Positions 44,601-57,107 of a DNA stretch of 64,000 nucleotides are shown one piece after another. Position numbers and translations under genes: made by a program. How positions within the stretch are numbered: position 1 is the first letter of the stretch; each line of letters starts with the position of its first letter. This DNA is from Nemophila menziesii. Its lineage: Eukaryota > Streptophyta > Magnoliopsida > Boraginales > Hydrophyllaceae. The notes under the pieces were generated by a model that saw only the letters and a list, made by a program, of their open reading frames with translations, was not told the DNA's origin and did no database searches. The stretch is from the NCBI GenBank assembly GCA_029959085.1, contig JARWIR010000016.1:6927441-6991440 (forward strand), given 5' to 3'.

Positions 44601-47600
44601 TGGTAAAATAACATATTAAATAATTAATTAATTTTAAATTTCGTCAATTTTATGATAAAATTATAAAAAATATGATCAAAATTAGATATAATGAAAAATA
44701 TAATCAAAATGAGATAAAATATCAGATATAATTAAAAATAGCAAAATATATATAAAATAGGAGTGTTTATTGGACTTTAATCACAAGTCAAATCATTTTT
44801 TTCCAGCAATTCAAATAACCGTAATGTTGGAGGAGGTGAAGGAAATCTAAATGCCCGTGGGGGTTGCATGCTGTTTTTTCATGCTTCCTTCTCTTTCATT
44901 CGTTTTGTCCTTTCTCATCTGATGTGATTGTTTCCTTAGCTAATTTATTTATAATCATGAACGTGAAATATAAATCCTTTTTTTCTTATAAGCGGAGTGT
45001 GTAATTTGATTAGATACAATCAATTGCAAGTTAACAAACAGTTTGTTGATAAATACAGAGTGAGCAAAATATGCATTCCAACATATTAGGCACTTTTTTT
45101 TGTTCCAATATGCATTCCAACATATTAGGCACTCCGATGACCAATATTTTAGGCCTTGTTTTTGTCCGTGTTGTTATAATTTGTTTTTCCAACTTAGCTC
45201 GTTGGACTGGAAGTTATATTATGTGACATCTAAATGCAAACGATTATGCGTCTAACTTTTCATATAATCCACGAAAAAAAAGTACATATATATTGGTAAA
45301 ATTCTTTCTTTTCAATATACATGAGAGCTACTTTGAACTTAAAATCATTTTAATTCCAATAAGATTCGATTCTAAAACCTTTTAGTCTCTGCAGTCTAAT
45401 TACTAGACAAACTATCGGTATTATGTAAAATTCTTTCATGCGGTCAATTATTGGTGATATATGGTTTGAAGTCGATAATGTCACACAAAGTGTTTATTTA
45501 ACATTTTTTTGTAAAGCATGTTACAAAATATTCAAAAATAAATTTCCCCAATAAGTCCCTAAAAACCCGAGTTAGCTAATACTAACTTTGTATATGACAT
45601 ATACTTCTTAAGGAAAATTCTTCCATTCAATATTGGATAATCCTACACCAATTATATTCATACATATACCCTATATTTTAACTTACAAAAGTACCTAACT
45701 TAATAATCTAATGACATGTGTTTCGTTATAATAATCATCGGATGCGATGTAGATATTAGACCATCCAATATTGGATGGAAGTCTTACCCACTTCTTAAAC
45801 GTTTATTGAAAACAAGAGAAATTTTCGTTTGTAAGTCATTATCTATGATTTACTATAAAAAATTAAGCTACATTTTAAAAAAAACTACTTTTAGGTTAAA
45901 CTATTTAATAGTTTATTTTTAAGTCATTTAAAAAATTTGTGAAATATTTTATAGATTTTAAAAACATTTTTTAGTCATTTCAAACAAATTATTATTTATG
46001 TGATAATATTATAAATTATGAATTTTGTTTAAAATATTTAAATTATTTTTAAAATTTATTTAATTAGTGAATAGTGTAAGAGTAATATTTTTAAATATAT
46101 TTAATCTAAAAATAATATTCTTGAAAATTTTAAACCAAAATATTAAAGATAGGTAACAATAGAATTTGCTATTCAAACGATATGCTTTCAAATACATTTT
46201 GTGAGACCAAACAAAGTGCAAAATGTGTTTTTTGTTACATTGAATAAATAGCTATTTTTGAATTCGGTGTTATTGATACGGTTTGAATCTGTATCGCTTA
46301 TAAAAAAATAACCAAATCTCTAACTAGTTAAACTAATTCCATCTAGCCGAATTGTTTAAAGTGCAAAATGTGTTATACTCCATAGTTTGTAATTTTCCTA
46401 TATATTCGATTATTGGTCATAAATTCAGCTGACAATTAATGTTTAGTTAAAAGTAGGGCTGTAAACGAACCAAGCTGCTCGCGAGCCGCTCGAGCTCGGA
46501 TCGGGGAAAAGTTCGTTCAAACTCGTTCGTTTATATAAACGGAAAAAAAAGTTCGTTCGAACTCGTTCGTTAAAAAAAACGTGTTCGTTCGAGCTCGTTC
46601 GTTAACTCGTTAAAAATTTATAATCTGTAAATTAATGGTTTAGTTATCAATAAATATGTTGTTTAACCTATAAAAAAATAAGTTATTCGTTAATAACTCG
46701 AGATCGGCTCGAAAAAAGCTCGTTCGATATGTTAACAAGCCTTAAAATTTGAACTCGGCTCGACTCGTTAAAATTTGAGCTCGACTCGGCTCGACTCGTA
46801 AATCTTATCAAACAAGCTTGCACATCTAGTATTCGGCTCGACTCGGTTCGTTTACGGCCCTAGTTGAAAGCATGCGAAAGGGGAAGTCATTTGATGATTT
46901 CTCTTCTCATATGTTTCGCCACTCAATTTAATTTCTTTATTGCTTTATTACTTTAATTTTGTCAACACTATACAGTACTATATACTAATCCTTATGACAC
47001 AATTTCACCCTCACTTTTATTATATACATAAGAGAGCTTTAAGAAAAAAGTATAGTGTACTTGCTTTTCTTTATTTTCTATTCATTACAACTTTTTTTTT
47101 GTCAAATTCTATTCATTATAACAAAATTAAAAGATAACGTAAAGATTAAAGTTCCCAAAAGTAGAAGCACTAAAAAGTAATCTATTTTATAAGTACCCTT
47201 GTCGGATGAAAATCGGATATTGTTATATGATTTATCTCTTGAAGATGACTGCACTTATTCAATGATTTTCATGTAATATTGTGATATAATTGTGAGAAAG
47301 AAGGCTTTAGATTGGCATTAATTATCATAGTATATATTCAGGAAAAGATCTTAGCTTTAGAGATTGTGGAAAATTTGGGATACAAGGAGAGGAAGAGAGA
47401 AAGGGCATGGGACATAATAAAAATCAAATGCCAGGTTCTTGTGTGATGCTCAAGCTCATACTCGTAGTAGTGGGAAGGAAGCTGTCGAGAAATCCAAATA
47501 CGTATTCAAGTGTATTGGGCCTTCTTTGGTCACTCTTCTCATTTAAGTGAGTAGTACTTAACTATTCTTCATGTACACATTAGTGTAAGACTTATTATAA

Positions 47601-48622
47601 CATACACAATTACTTTTTTGTTTGTTTTATCAGATGGAATGTTGGGATGCCGAGTATTCTGAAATATTCTATCAAAATAATTTCAGATGCTGGTCTGGGA
47701 ATGGCCATGTTCAGTTTGGGTATGTATCTAATGACATCTCAGACTGCATTTTAGTTAACTTTGTTAAAAATGAACTCAATTACCTATTTTGATTTCCTTT
47801 AATGAACTTTTATATGATATTCACATTAAACTCACATATTCTGATATTCATATATCCCCATCTTCTTGTTAATTGTAGGTCTTTTTATGGCACTTCAGCC
47901 CCGAATAATTGCATGCGGTACAAAAAAGTGCATAATAGGGATGGTGATAAGATTTGTTGGTGGGCCTATATTAATGTCAGCTGCATCAATTACTATAGGA
48001 CTAAGAGGTGTTCGATTGCACGCGGCAATAGTACAGGTATAATTATATATTATATAAAAAAGAAACTCATGAAATGGATTAATATTTTCATTTTTTTAAC
48101 CTACTTAAAACATTACATATATCGATCTATTACCAGGCAGCTCTTCCCCAAGGAATTGTTCCATTTGTTTTTGCAAGAGAATATGGATTGCATCCTGACA
48201 TATTAAGTACCGGGTAAGCATCGGGTTACAAATTAAAAACAAATATTTTTGCAAAGATATGTCATTTTTTAAGCCTACCTCGTTCTAAAGTAAATGTTTG
48301 CATGTTCTCCCACCCCACCCCTCTCCTCCACCATTCCACCCCATCCTAAGCATTTCCAAAATTATAAATTAGTTTAAAAAAAATTCAGGCCTATACTCCA
48401 AATTTCACTGCCTTTTTAAATTATCCTTTGGAGAAAAATCTTGTATTTGTGTCCATGGCCTATAGTGATAGAACTAATGTGATTTGTTACTTACACTAAC
48501 CAATCTTATTATGAAATAGTAACAAAGTTTGTCTAAACTTTTCTCCCTTTTGCAGGGTTATATTTGGAATGTTGGTGTCTTTACCGGTTACTCTTCTATA
48601 TTACATACTCTTAGGCCTGTGA
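41604..48622 (+). CDS. PIN6: PIN6-type auxin efflux carrier, seven exons
   Basis: This membrane carrier exports auxin and is probably located at both plasma membrane and ER, as known for PIN6. Exons: 41604-42034, 42134-42684, 47342-47546, 47634-47719, 47879-48036, 48137-48213, 48556-48622. All borders are GT-AG and phase is kept; total 524 residues. The N-terminal membrane domain (residues 1-160) holds [17 protein letters not shown] and [10 protein letters not shown] (N110). The loop (about 161-385) has ISLDGRDPL, the TPRASN phospho-motif (222-227) and [13 protein letters not shown], wording nearest PIN6. The loop is shorter than in Arabidopsis PIN6 (about 570 residues). Exon 3 starts GKDLSFRD and includes [18 protein letters not shown]. 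The C-terminal membrane domain has [20 protein letters not shown] and [20 protein letters not shown]. No breaks are seen. Confidence 0.93.
44346..44564. mobile_element. hAT-type MITE in PIN6 intron 2
   Basis: Perfect 8-bp duplication AATATTTG (44338-44345, 44565-44572). The ends AAGGGCCGGTCT and GACCAGTCCTG are inverted with small decay, a common hAT-MITE terminus. Length 219 bp. Confidence 0.8.
45069..45133. repeat. 26-bp direct repeat, 39-bp period
   Basis: ATATGCATTCCAACATATTA followed by GGCACT occurs at 45069 and 45108. Confidence 0.9.
46454..46862. mobile_element. hAT-type MITE in PIN6 intron 2, GCTCG-rich family
   Basis: The ends TAGGGCTGTAAACGAACC and GGTTCGTTTACGGCCCTA are inverted with one difference. 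The borders are GTTAAAAG (46446-46453) and GTTGAAAG (46863-46870). The interior is CTCGTTCGAGCTCG-rich, the same family as 31095-31665. Confidence 0.85.
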
Positions 48623-49451
48623 AGAGATTGGTGCATCAATAAAACAAGTGATTAATTATTTTAAGTCTTTATAATATCACTGACATCGGTACGAAATCAG
48701 TTTCCTTTCCAATTATGTAAAACGTCTCTGATTTAGACATAGGATATGTGAGTTCAATAAAAGTAGATCACATAAGGTCAATATAGAGGGCATGCTAGAA
48801 ATTATAGGTACTTTTAGTGGTAACCGAAAGAAAATGGAGTATTATGACTTATCATTGAGGTAGAAGACTTATCCTTCTGACTAATGAAGGAAGTTGACTT
48901 GTTGGTAGAAGATCAAGTTTGACTTGGAAACCAAAAACAAATGTCACATGTAATACTATGACTATTATTTTTTTAATCGACATTATTATCATTATTTCAG
49001 TTCCTATATATGCATGTATTGAGTAAATTCGTTTTGCTTCCATTTTATCTATTGCTTTAAAGTTTAATCCTATCTTGGGATTCCTTTGAGATATAATTAG
49101 CAAGTTAATTAGTTTGGTTCTTGCCGGGAAGTAAAACTGAAATTGTACCAATAAAAATTGGAATAGAAATCAAGTTTTGTTTAGACGGTCAAGTCATACA
49201 ATTTCTCTCGCACATAAAGATATTTTCTAATGAGAGAAATTTCCTCTTTTCTTTCATAATTTTACTGTTCAAATGCCCCATTTTACAACCTTGTCGCCTC
49301 AGTCTTTCATCTTTATCAATCGTTTGTCCTTTTGCATGGTGGTTAATCAAGTTCTTAGTACACTGCAAGGTTCTTGATCATGTCTCTTGTCAAATAGGGG
49401 ATTCCACTCAAGATGTTGGAGTTGATTTTGTACTTGATTAACAATTTACCC
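48623..49451. other. PIN6 3' flank
   Basis: The 3' untranslated region likely lies within the first few hundred bases. No further gene was recognised. Confidence 0.4.
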
Positions 49452-49687
49452 TGAAAGCTTTTGTAATAAAGATTATATTTTCAGTGTCACAATGAAGGTA
49501 ACGTGTTTATATAACTAAATACAAATGATAAACTAAGGAAGTAAATAATCTAACTTAGTCTATAATCAATCTAAGATAGTCCAGAATCAATAGAATCAAT
49601 CTAAGATAGTCTAGAATCAATCTACGATAGTCTAGGATCAGTCTAAGATATTTACACCAATCGTAGATATTCTTTCTATCTTTAACA
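49452..49687 (-). mobile_element. Copia 3' LTR (minus strand)
   Basis: On the minus strand a polypurine tract CTTGAGGAGGAG is followed directly by TGTTAAAGATAG, the LTR start at 49687. The other end is placed at the TG of 49452, so the length is about 236 bp and the left edge is uncertain. The interior contains repeated AATCAATCTAAGATAGTC phrases. Confidence 0.65.
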
Positions 49688-52600
49688 CTCCTCCTCAAGT
49701 TGGAGTATAATGTCTAACATACCCAACTTGTTACATACAGTATTAATTGGGGTTTCGCGAAGAGGCTTGGTTAGAATGTCAGCGAGTTGGAGATTTGTCC
49801 AAACGTGAACTAGTTGAATACATGGAGGACAAGAAGATGTTCCTATGACAAAATCTCTGGTCACATGACAATCCACTTCAATATGCTTCGTCCTCTCATG
49901 AAAGACTTGGTTCTTGGCAATATGCATGGAAAACTGATTATCACAATATAGCCTCATCAAACCATCATGGTGAACACCTAGTTCGTTGAGTAAACGCTTT
50001 GTCCAAACTAGCTCACACGATGTGTTTGCCATTGGACGATATTCTGACTCTGCATTGGATCGAGATACAACTGTCTACTTCTTACTCTTCCAAGATATAA
50101 GGTTACCACCAAAGAAAACACAATACCCAGTAGTGGACCTTCGACTAATAGGACAACCTGCCCAATCGGCATCACTAAACGCAGCGATTCTACTATGTCC
50201 ATGATCAGAATAAACAATTCCTTTACCTGGAGAACCCTTGAGATATTTAAGGATCTGAATAGCTGCATCCCAATGTGTAGTGTGGGGGGTTGACATAAAT
50301 TGCTTCACTACACTATCAGGATAATAAATATCTGGTCGAGTAACCGTTAGATAAATGAGTTTCCCAACTAATCTTCGATATCTCTCAGGATCATGTAAGG
50401 GTGTTCCATCATCAGACATAAACTTGGTTTCAGGGACCATCGGGGAGTCAGCAGGTTTACACCCAAGAAATCCGCAATCTGACAACATATCGAGAACATA
50501 CTTTCTTTGACAAATAAGGATCTTACCAGGAGATCGTGATACCTCAATGCCAAGAAAGTACTTGAGTGTGCCAAGATCTGTAATCTGGAATTGTTTACTT
50601 AAAAATTTCTTCAATGGTGAAATTCCTTCGACATCATCACCGGTGATAATAAGATCATCAACATATGCAACTAGGATGATGGTCTTTCCCTTTGAGTGTC
50701 TATAAAATATAGGGTGGTCATTATCACTCCTGATAATGCCAAACTGACTAAGTGCTTGGGAGAGACGACCAAACCAAGCTCGGGGTGAGTGTTTTAAACC
50801 GTATAGAGACTTTCGCAAGCGACAAACTTTGAAAACCTCCTCCCAAATAACGAAACCAGGTGGCTGGGTCATGTAAACCTCCTCTTCAAGGATGCCATTG
50901 AGAAATGCATTCTTGACATCCAATTGGTACAGTGGCCAGTGACAAAGAACAGCTAGAGATATACAAATCCGAACAGATGCCATCTTAGCAACCGGAGAAA
51001 ATGTTTCATCATAATCAATTCCATGTGATTGAGAGTAACCTTTAGCAACTAAGCGAGCTTTGAGTCTGTGTATTGTCCCATCAGGATGAACTTTAACTAT
51101 GAAAACCCACTTGCATCCGACTTCCATTTTGCCAGGAGGGAGAGGACAAAGATCCCACGTTTCATTTTTCCAAAGAGCAGACATTTCCTCCTGCATAGCA
51201 TCAAACCAACCGGATTGCGCAAGGTCTCTGACACATTATTAGGAACATAGTAACTGTCAAGACTAGTAGTAAAGGCACGGTGAGATGTGGATAGAGCTGC
51301 ATAGGAACAAAATCGGTCAAGGGGATATCTGGTACTAGGACAGTTACGAGAGGTTTTACGAAAGGCTATAGGTAGGTCAAGATCAGATGTTTGAGGTTGT
51401 TGGATTGGAGAAGCAATTTTTTTATTAGGTGTGGCGGGTTCATGTGATTGTGTATGATATGGTGGTGATTTAGTGGTCGGGCCAGGTTTATCGGGAGATG
51501 CACAAGTATCATGGTCCTGCATAGTCAAGACAGAGTTAGTTTAACAGGGATATGCTTGCCCCGTTGAGTATACACCTGAGTGATTGAAGGTGAAAGAGGT
51601 GTTGGTGGCTTGCCACTCTCGAGGTTTGAAGAAGATTCTGTGTGAACCTCATGATATTTCAAAATAGTCATTATTGGTGGAGAATTACTAGATGTAGATA
51701 ATGGACTAGATTCAGATTTTGAGAAAAACGGTCCAGACTCCATAAAAATAATGTCAGATGAAAAAAGTACCTTCTATAAGTTGGACTATAACATCGATAA
51801 CCTTTTTGAGTTCCAGAATAGACTAGAAAAATACATCTAAGGGATTTGGGATCGAGTTTCGTACGCCCTGGTCGATTATCATACACATAACAGGCACACC
51901 CAAAGATCTTGGGTGAAATAGGGAATAAAGGTGCAGATGGAAATAAAATATTATAGGGTACTAAACCAACAAGGACAGTGGATGGCATCCTATTTATTAG
52001 ATAACACGCAATTAGAACTGCATCGGCCCAGAAACGATAAGGGACGTGTCCATGTATAATCATAGTACGAGCCACCTCAAGTATGTGTCTATTCTTTCTT
52101 TCGGCCACTCCATTTTTTTAAGGTGTATAAGCACATGATGATTCATGGAGAATACTGTTATCAGACATATATTTTAAAAATTCATTTGTAAAATATTTTT
52201 TGGCATTGTCAATACGAAGAGTTTTAACAGTGGCGTCAAATTGAGTTTTCACAAAAGAACAAAATTCTAAAAATTTTGAAAAAATCTCTTGTCTAGATCT
52301 AATAACAAAAGTCCAAGTTGTACGAGAGAAATCATCAACAAAAGTAACAAAATATCATAAATCTGATATGGATGTAACTGGACACGGACCCCATACATCA
52401 GAATGAACTAAATCAAAAATACCGTTAGCTCGATTATTGACTCTAGGTGGATGGGAAGCACAGACATGCTTTCCCTGGAGACAAGACTCACAAACTAATT
52501 CTGAAATAGATTGAAATTTAGGACGTATTTTCTTCAAAACCTGGAGAGATGGATGCCCCAACTGATAATGAACCTCCTTAGCACTATTATTACTCAGGTA

Positions 52601-52865
52601 TGCCACTCCGTGAGGTGAACTCTCCATGCAATATAAGCCTTTGTCTTTATATGCAGTGCCAATCAACCTGTTCGTCCTCAGTTCCTGAAATGTGCATTTA
52701 GTTGGGGTGAAGATAACATAGCAGTATAATTGTTCTATTATTTTGCTTACAGATAAAAGGTTTTTAGGAAAATAATGCTTATATAAAACAAATGATAAAG
52801 GCATGTTTTGAGAAATATTAGTGGATCCAATTCCTTCTATATTACAGGTAGAGCCATTAGATATT
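49682..52865 (-). pseudogene. Ty1/copia pol (integrase, RT, RNase H), near-continuous but broken
   Basis: In minus-strand order: a protease/GAG-pre-integrase region (LLSVSKIIEQ, then YQLGHPSLQVLKKI and CESCLQGKHVC, the HHCC-type zinc site); integrase (FVDDFSRTTW, GVAERKNRHILEVARTMI); the linker region; RT at 51196-50075 with KWVFIVKVHPDGTIHRLKAR and the YVDD catalytic box (LVAYVDDLIITGDD); and RNase H to 49682 (DADWAGCPISRRSTTGYC, YCDNQFSMHIAKN, ADILTKPL). Breaks include stops after SISDL (52355), at TP-stop-KNGVAE (about 52119) and after WKSKK (50075), plus others in the linker. The protease active site and gag are missing at the 5' end, where the sequence joins a gypsy gag. Confidence 0.9.
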
Positions 52866-52869
52866 TGTA

Positions 52870-54013
52870 CAGGTGGTTGTGAAGTGGTGGCTATATATCG
52901 GCGCTTCTTGATAGATAGGTTGTGGTGGATAATAAGATTGAGGTCGATGTTGAAAATAAGTCTCTTGATTTCCGACCCAATTTTGATTTTGTGGGGGCTG
53001 ATAATTAGCGTAACTTCCTTGAGGATGATAATAACTGTTATAATAATGGTTTCTTTGATGATATACGAAGGAAATTGAAGCTATATTATTCATGCAATTC
53101 TCCCACGAATGGTCTCGTGCTCCACAACCTGGACATAAAGGTAAAGTAGGTACTAGATTCACCTGAGCTATTGTTCGTGCTTGTTCTCGTAATTCCTCAA
53201 GTTGTTGGTTTAACTCTTTGAGCCTTAGAGATTCTAAGGTCTCTTCTTGTTTTTCTGATTCAATCGGCCAACTTCTCTCGGTCTCAAGAACTTTCTCCAT
53301 AATATTTTCAGCTTCTTTAGGATATAATAAAATGGAACCTTTATCTCCTAACAAATCTGCTCTTCTTATGGACTCGTTATTGAGTCCTCCATAGAACATG
53401 GTTAAAGAATATTCCCGCCATGATATATGGAATGGACATCTCGCCTTCATCTCATTAAAACGTAACCATGCTTCACCAACACCCTCTCTGTCTTCCTGCA
53501 TAAATTGTTCAAGCTCCAACATATCTTTTAATCATCTACTAACCGGATAGCATCGGTCTAGGAATTTTGATTGAAGCTTATCCCAATCTGAAATAACGTG
53601 AGGATGCTGGATATCGTACCAATCGCTTGCACCTCCGGTCAAGAAGAACGGGAACATAACGTAATACATCTGCTCCTTTGTAACTCCTCTTACGATATAA
53701 GCATCACAGATCTGCATGAATTTCTGTATATATCAGATCAGATCTTGTTGTGCAGCACCACTAAATTGTCCATGATTTGCAAATTGCGCTAACATCCCTG
53801 GACCTTGCCTAAATTTAGCGGCTTGGATTTCTGGAGTGCAGATTTTGCGTGGTTTCACTCTGAATGTGATGGAAAGGTCAAGTCTCCTGTGGCTCGCCAT
53901 CTGTAAAATCTGTAAAACAAAACTAAAAAGAAAAGGTAAAATAGAACTAACTAAAATAAAAGCACTGGATATATGCACAAGGACTAACGATGTAGTCCCT
54001 GGCAGCGGCGCCA
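52870..54013 (-). pseudogene. Ty3/gypsy gag (Athila/Tat-like), broken
   Basis: On the minus strand, after the primer site, the frame includes FRQGPGMLAQFANHGQFSGA, MQICDAYIVRGVTKEQMYYV, FFLTGGASDWYDIQ and, from 53522, LELEQFMQEDREGVGEAWLR and CPFHISWREYSLTMFYGGLN, the retrotransposon gag domain. A zinc-knuckle-like CPGCGARDHSWENC (C-x2-C-x4-H-x4-C) follows near 53130. Short frame breaks lie near 53525 and 53730. The gag ends in a Pro/Gln/Tyr-rich tail and is joined to copia sequence near 52865. Confidence 0.85.
53996..54013 (-). promoter_or_regulatory. Gypsy primer-binding site (Asp tRNA type), element A
   Basis: The minus strand reads TGGCGCCGCTGCCAGGGA, close to the plant gypsy primer site TGGCGCCGTTGCCGGGGA, complementary to the 3' end of tRNA-Asp. 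It places the LTR just upstream on the minus strand. Confidence 0.85.
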
Positions 54014-54018
54014 ATACT

Positions 54019-55568
54019 TGGTGTCGCCTAAGGTGTTATAAAAAGATGATATAAATAATTGCAAATAAACACCCTAGGCTGAGCACGGTTTTGCAAGTAT
54101 TACAGGACGTATGCAAGTTTTAATGATAAGAAGATTTGTTCCTCAGAGACTACGAAAGTTAGGAAGAACTTATGCAATTTATCTAGTGCAGGTATAAAAG
54201 CTAGAACATATAATACACAAAGAAAGAAAAGGAAAATAGATTTTATTTGGTTTTTATAAAGAGAAAAGTGAAACTAATAAATTAAAGACAGAAAATTAAA
54301 TAAAATAAAAGAACAGATAGTATGATAGTTTAGCTCGAGATATTAGCAAGTAATCCTCACTAGTTTTGGTTATTCTATCGTTTAAGGGTGAATCAAGTAA
54401 TACGCAATAATCAAGATTCTAAATTCCCATTTTTTAGACCTTCAGAGCGACTAAGAGGGCTACGGAAACACCATGAGGAAGCCTAAACTTAGGGTTATCA
54501 AACACCACTAAGGCCCTAATCAATTCAATCCCAAACATGGTGATAGTGGTGAAAGCATACCCTAATGATTATCTAGTTAGGTTTATTTATTAGGTCTAAA
54601 CCTTATTCTTGACGTTATGTGGTGTTTCAATAATTAGACACCCAGTTAAGGTGATCATCTAACTACTATTAAGGTAATCTTATACGTTTGCAACCACAAG
54701 AAAAACAGATAATAAATCAAAACACATAAACAGAAAATAAAACATGAATCCCAATTAAAAACCGTAGTATCCCAAATTTGATAGAAAAACTAGGGTTCAT
54801 ACATATATGATAAATCTCAAGCTAAAATTATTTAATTCATACTATAGAAAGAAAATAAAATAATTACAAATTTGAAGGTTGAAGATGACATAATATGGTG
54901 TTCTACTCCCTCCAGACCTCTCTTCTTGTTGTAAGCTTCTTCCTGGCTTAAGGCTTAGCCAAGGATGATTTTCTTATGATAAGAGGTTGTATTTATAGGG
55001 TGTAGGAAGACCTAATTCGTTTTCTTGAAGGAGAAGGTAAGTAGTGGACTCCTAGCCCAACTCAAATTCGTGACCCTAAAATATGGAATCAGCCCCGTTT
55101 TTGTTTTAGTCCTAACAACTTCAATAGTTATCCGTTTGACGTGTATGAATAGTTGAAATTCATCGTCTCAGAAAGATATTTAACTTTGCTCTTGAGCGTT
55201 CTTCCAAATTCCTCACCGATTTTGAGATATAAGCCAAATTATGGTCGTGGGTGGTGAAATTCAGATTTATTTGACAGCTTTATCTTTCCATACTTTAGCT
55301 TTTGTTTCCTTATCTCCAAATCCATGTTTATCCTCTTTCCTTTAGCTCTTAGAGTTAACTTGGACTCTAATTAATTACCATATATCTTTAAAGCTTCACA
55401 CTAAATAAATAATTAAACCCAATCTGCTCTAAAAATAATAAATAATCAATTCAAAACACAAAATAGGAAAGTGTACTAAATCATAATAAAATCGACATAT
55501 ACTCTAATAAATACACCTAAAATGATGTCTCAAACTAGGATTAATTCATGACAAATAGGGAGACATCA
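54019..55568 (-). mobile_element. Gypsy 5' LTR A (minus strand)
   Basis: About 1550 bp. On the minus strand it begins TGATGTCTCCCTATTTGTC and ends ...GGCGACACCA, five bases before the primer site. Its start carries the hairpin ATGATGTCTC/GAGACATCAT. It is closest in sequence to LTR D, which lies on the opposite strand. Confidence 0.75.
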
Positions 55569-55569
55569 T

Positions 55570-56333
55570 GTGCTAAACGCTTGATTCGCGCTTACCATCA
55601 TGAAACTTCCTCCACACATAGTGTTAGCCTTCTCCTTGGAAGTTACATCTAAAATCCTATAGAACATCCCCAATTGCAACTCTGGTGTATACCTATGTAG
55701 TTGATATTTCTTCAACAACGATTGGAAACGAGTCCAAGGGGACCCTAATGTCTCTCCTTGTTCTTGACGGAATTCCGCCAAATCAAGTTGTCCACTCAAT
55801 CTTACGCTCTAAGGGTAGTACATATCAGAGTATACGGTTTGCAATGGCTCCCACATGTTGATTAAGTTGTTTGGTTGTTATTCATACCATTCACTTGTAC
55901 CTTTGTTAAAAAGAACAGGGACATAATGAGGTACACTTGTTCTTGAGTGACGCCTTGAGTGATATATGCATCACAAATTTGCATGAATTTTTGCATCGTT
56001 AGAACTAGATCTTCATGGGCAGCCCCAATATAATGGTCGTAACTTGCGAACTGGTTGATCATATCTGCGTCGGGCTTAATTATCACTGCTTGAATAACGA
56101 GTGGGCGGATGCCAAGTGGTGGCAAACGGAACAGTTGTTCCTCATAAGGTTGCATAAACCAAGGCACGACCCTAGGTGGTATTTGTGCACCTTGATTATT
56201 ATTCTCTTACACGTTCAACTGAGCCTTCAAATTTTCCAAATCTCCTTGCACACCTAGTATCTATAAGAGACAAAAAAAATTAAAAAAACAACTAGACACA
56301 AATTAACTAAAACACAATAATATAAATTTATAA
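55570..56333 (-). pseudogene. Gypsy gag fragment, element B
   Basis: The minus strand encodes FASYDHYIGAAHEDLVLTMQ, KFMQICDAYITQGVTQEQVY and, after a break, DLAEFRQEQGETLGSPWTRF and LKKYQLHRYTPELQLGMFYR. It is the same gag domain as 52870-54013 but a different copy, truncated where LTR A begins. Confidence 0.8.
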
Positions 56334-56351
56334 TCCCCAGCAGGGGCGCCA
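56334..56351 (-). promoter_or_regulatory. Gypsy primer-binding site, element B
   Basis: The minus strand reads TGGCGCCCCTGCTGGGGA, a decayed Asp-tRNA-type primer site at the boundary between LTR B and its gag. Confidence 0.75.
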
Positions 56352-56803
56352 AAAACTAGTAAGTCATGTGAGTGTGATAAATAATCACCTAAACCAAAAC
56401 GAACTTTAACCACCCGCAAGTGTACGGGGTTCATTGACAAGTAATAAAAATGGGTAAGTGGTGGGGGAAAATGTGTGATAAAATAACATATAAATAAAGA
56501 TAATAATAAAGGACACACACCCACTACTACCACGAGAAACTCACTACAAGTGCACAAATCGTTTGCATGTTATAATTGATAAATAAAGTTTGTTCGCAGG
56601 GATTTAGTCGGTTAGATCGACCTATGTTTAGATAAGAAGTGTAGAAAAGATTAATTGCTTAAACTAAAAGATAATATAAAATAGAGATATTTGTTTGGTT
56701 TTCAAATAAGGAATATAACTACTAATGCGAATAAACTAATAAGAATGGAGATGAGAGATATAGCATAGGTCTACTAGTATGCACCTATCCTTTTAAATAA
56801 TTA

Positions 56804-57107
56804 GAGTAAATGCCTCCAATACCCCCCTCAACTATGTCTGAATTGAAAGTTTGGCCCCCACTATATTTTTTGGTATTGGATGCCCCTTAAGTTTTATTTT
56901 CGTGACTCGTTAGCCTTTTTAACGGAAACCGTTAAATATCTCCGTTAAATATAATTAACGGAGATATTTAACGGTTTCCGTTAAAAAGGGCTAATGAGTC
57001 ACAAAAATGAAACTCAGGGGGGCATCCAATACCAAAAAATATAGTGGGGGGGGGGGGGGAAACTGTCAATTCGGCCATAGTTAAGGGGGTAGTGGATGTC
57101 TTTACTC
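56804..57107. mobile_element. Foldback Mutator-like MITE
   Basis: It is 304 bp and almost wholly palindromic, from GAGTAAATGCCTCCAATACC to ...GGATGTCTTTACTC, with a central AACGGAAACCGTTAA-type palindrome. A perfect 9-bp duplication, AAATAATTA, borders it (56795-56803, 57108-57116). The GAGTAAAT terminus is shared with the Pack-MULE at 8777. Confidence 0.93.

Larger units (their letters stand above)
42685..47341 (+). other. PIN6 intron 2, 4657 bp
   Basis: It starts GTAATA and ends ATATTCAG. It holds two hAT-type MITEs (44346-44564 and 46454-46862), a 39-bp-period duplication (45069-45133), a pyrimidine/C-rich patch (about 43130-43180) and AT-rich sequence. No other gene was seen in it. Confidence 0.85.

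Noticed and set aside
50075..51196. 373-codon ORF as a host gene
   Set aside because: It is the copia reverse transcriptase with a YVDD box, followed immediately by RNase H after a single stop.
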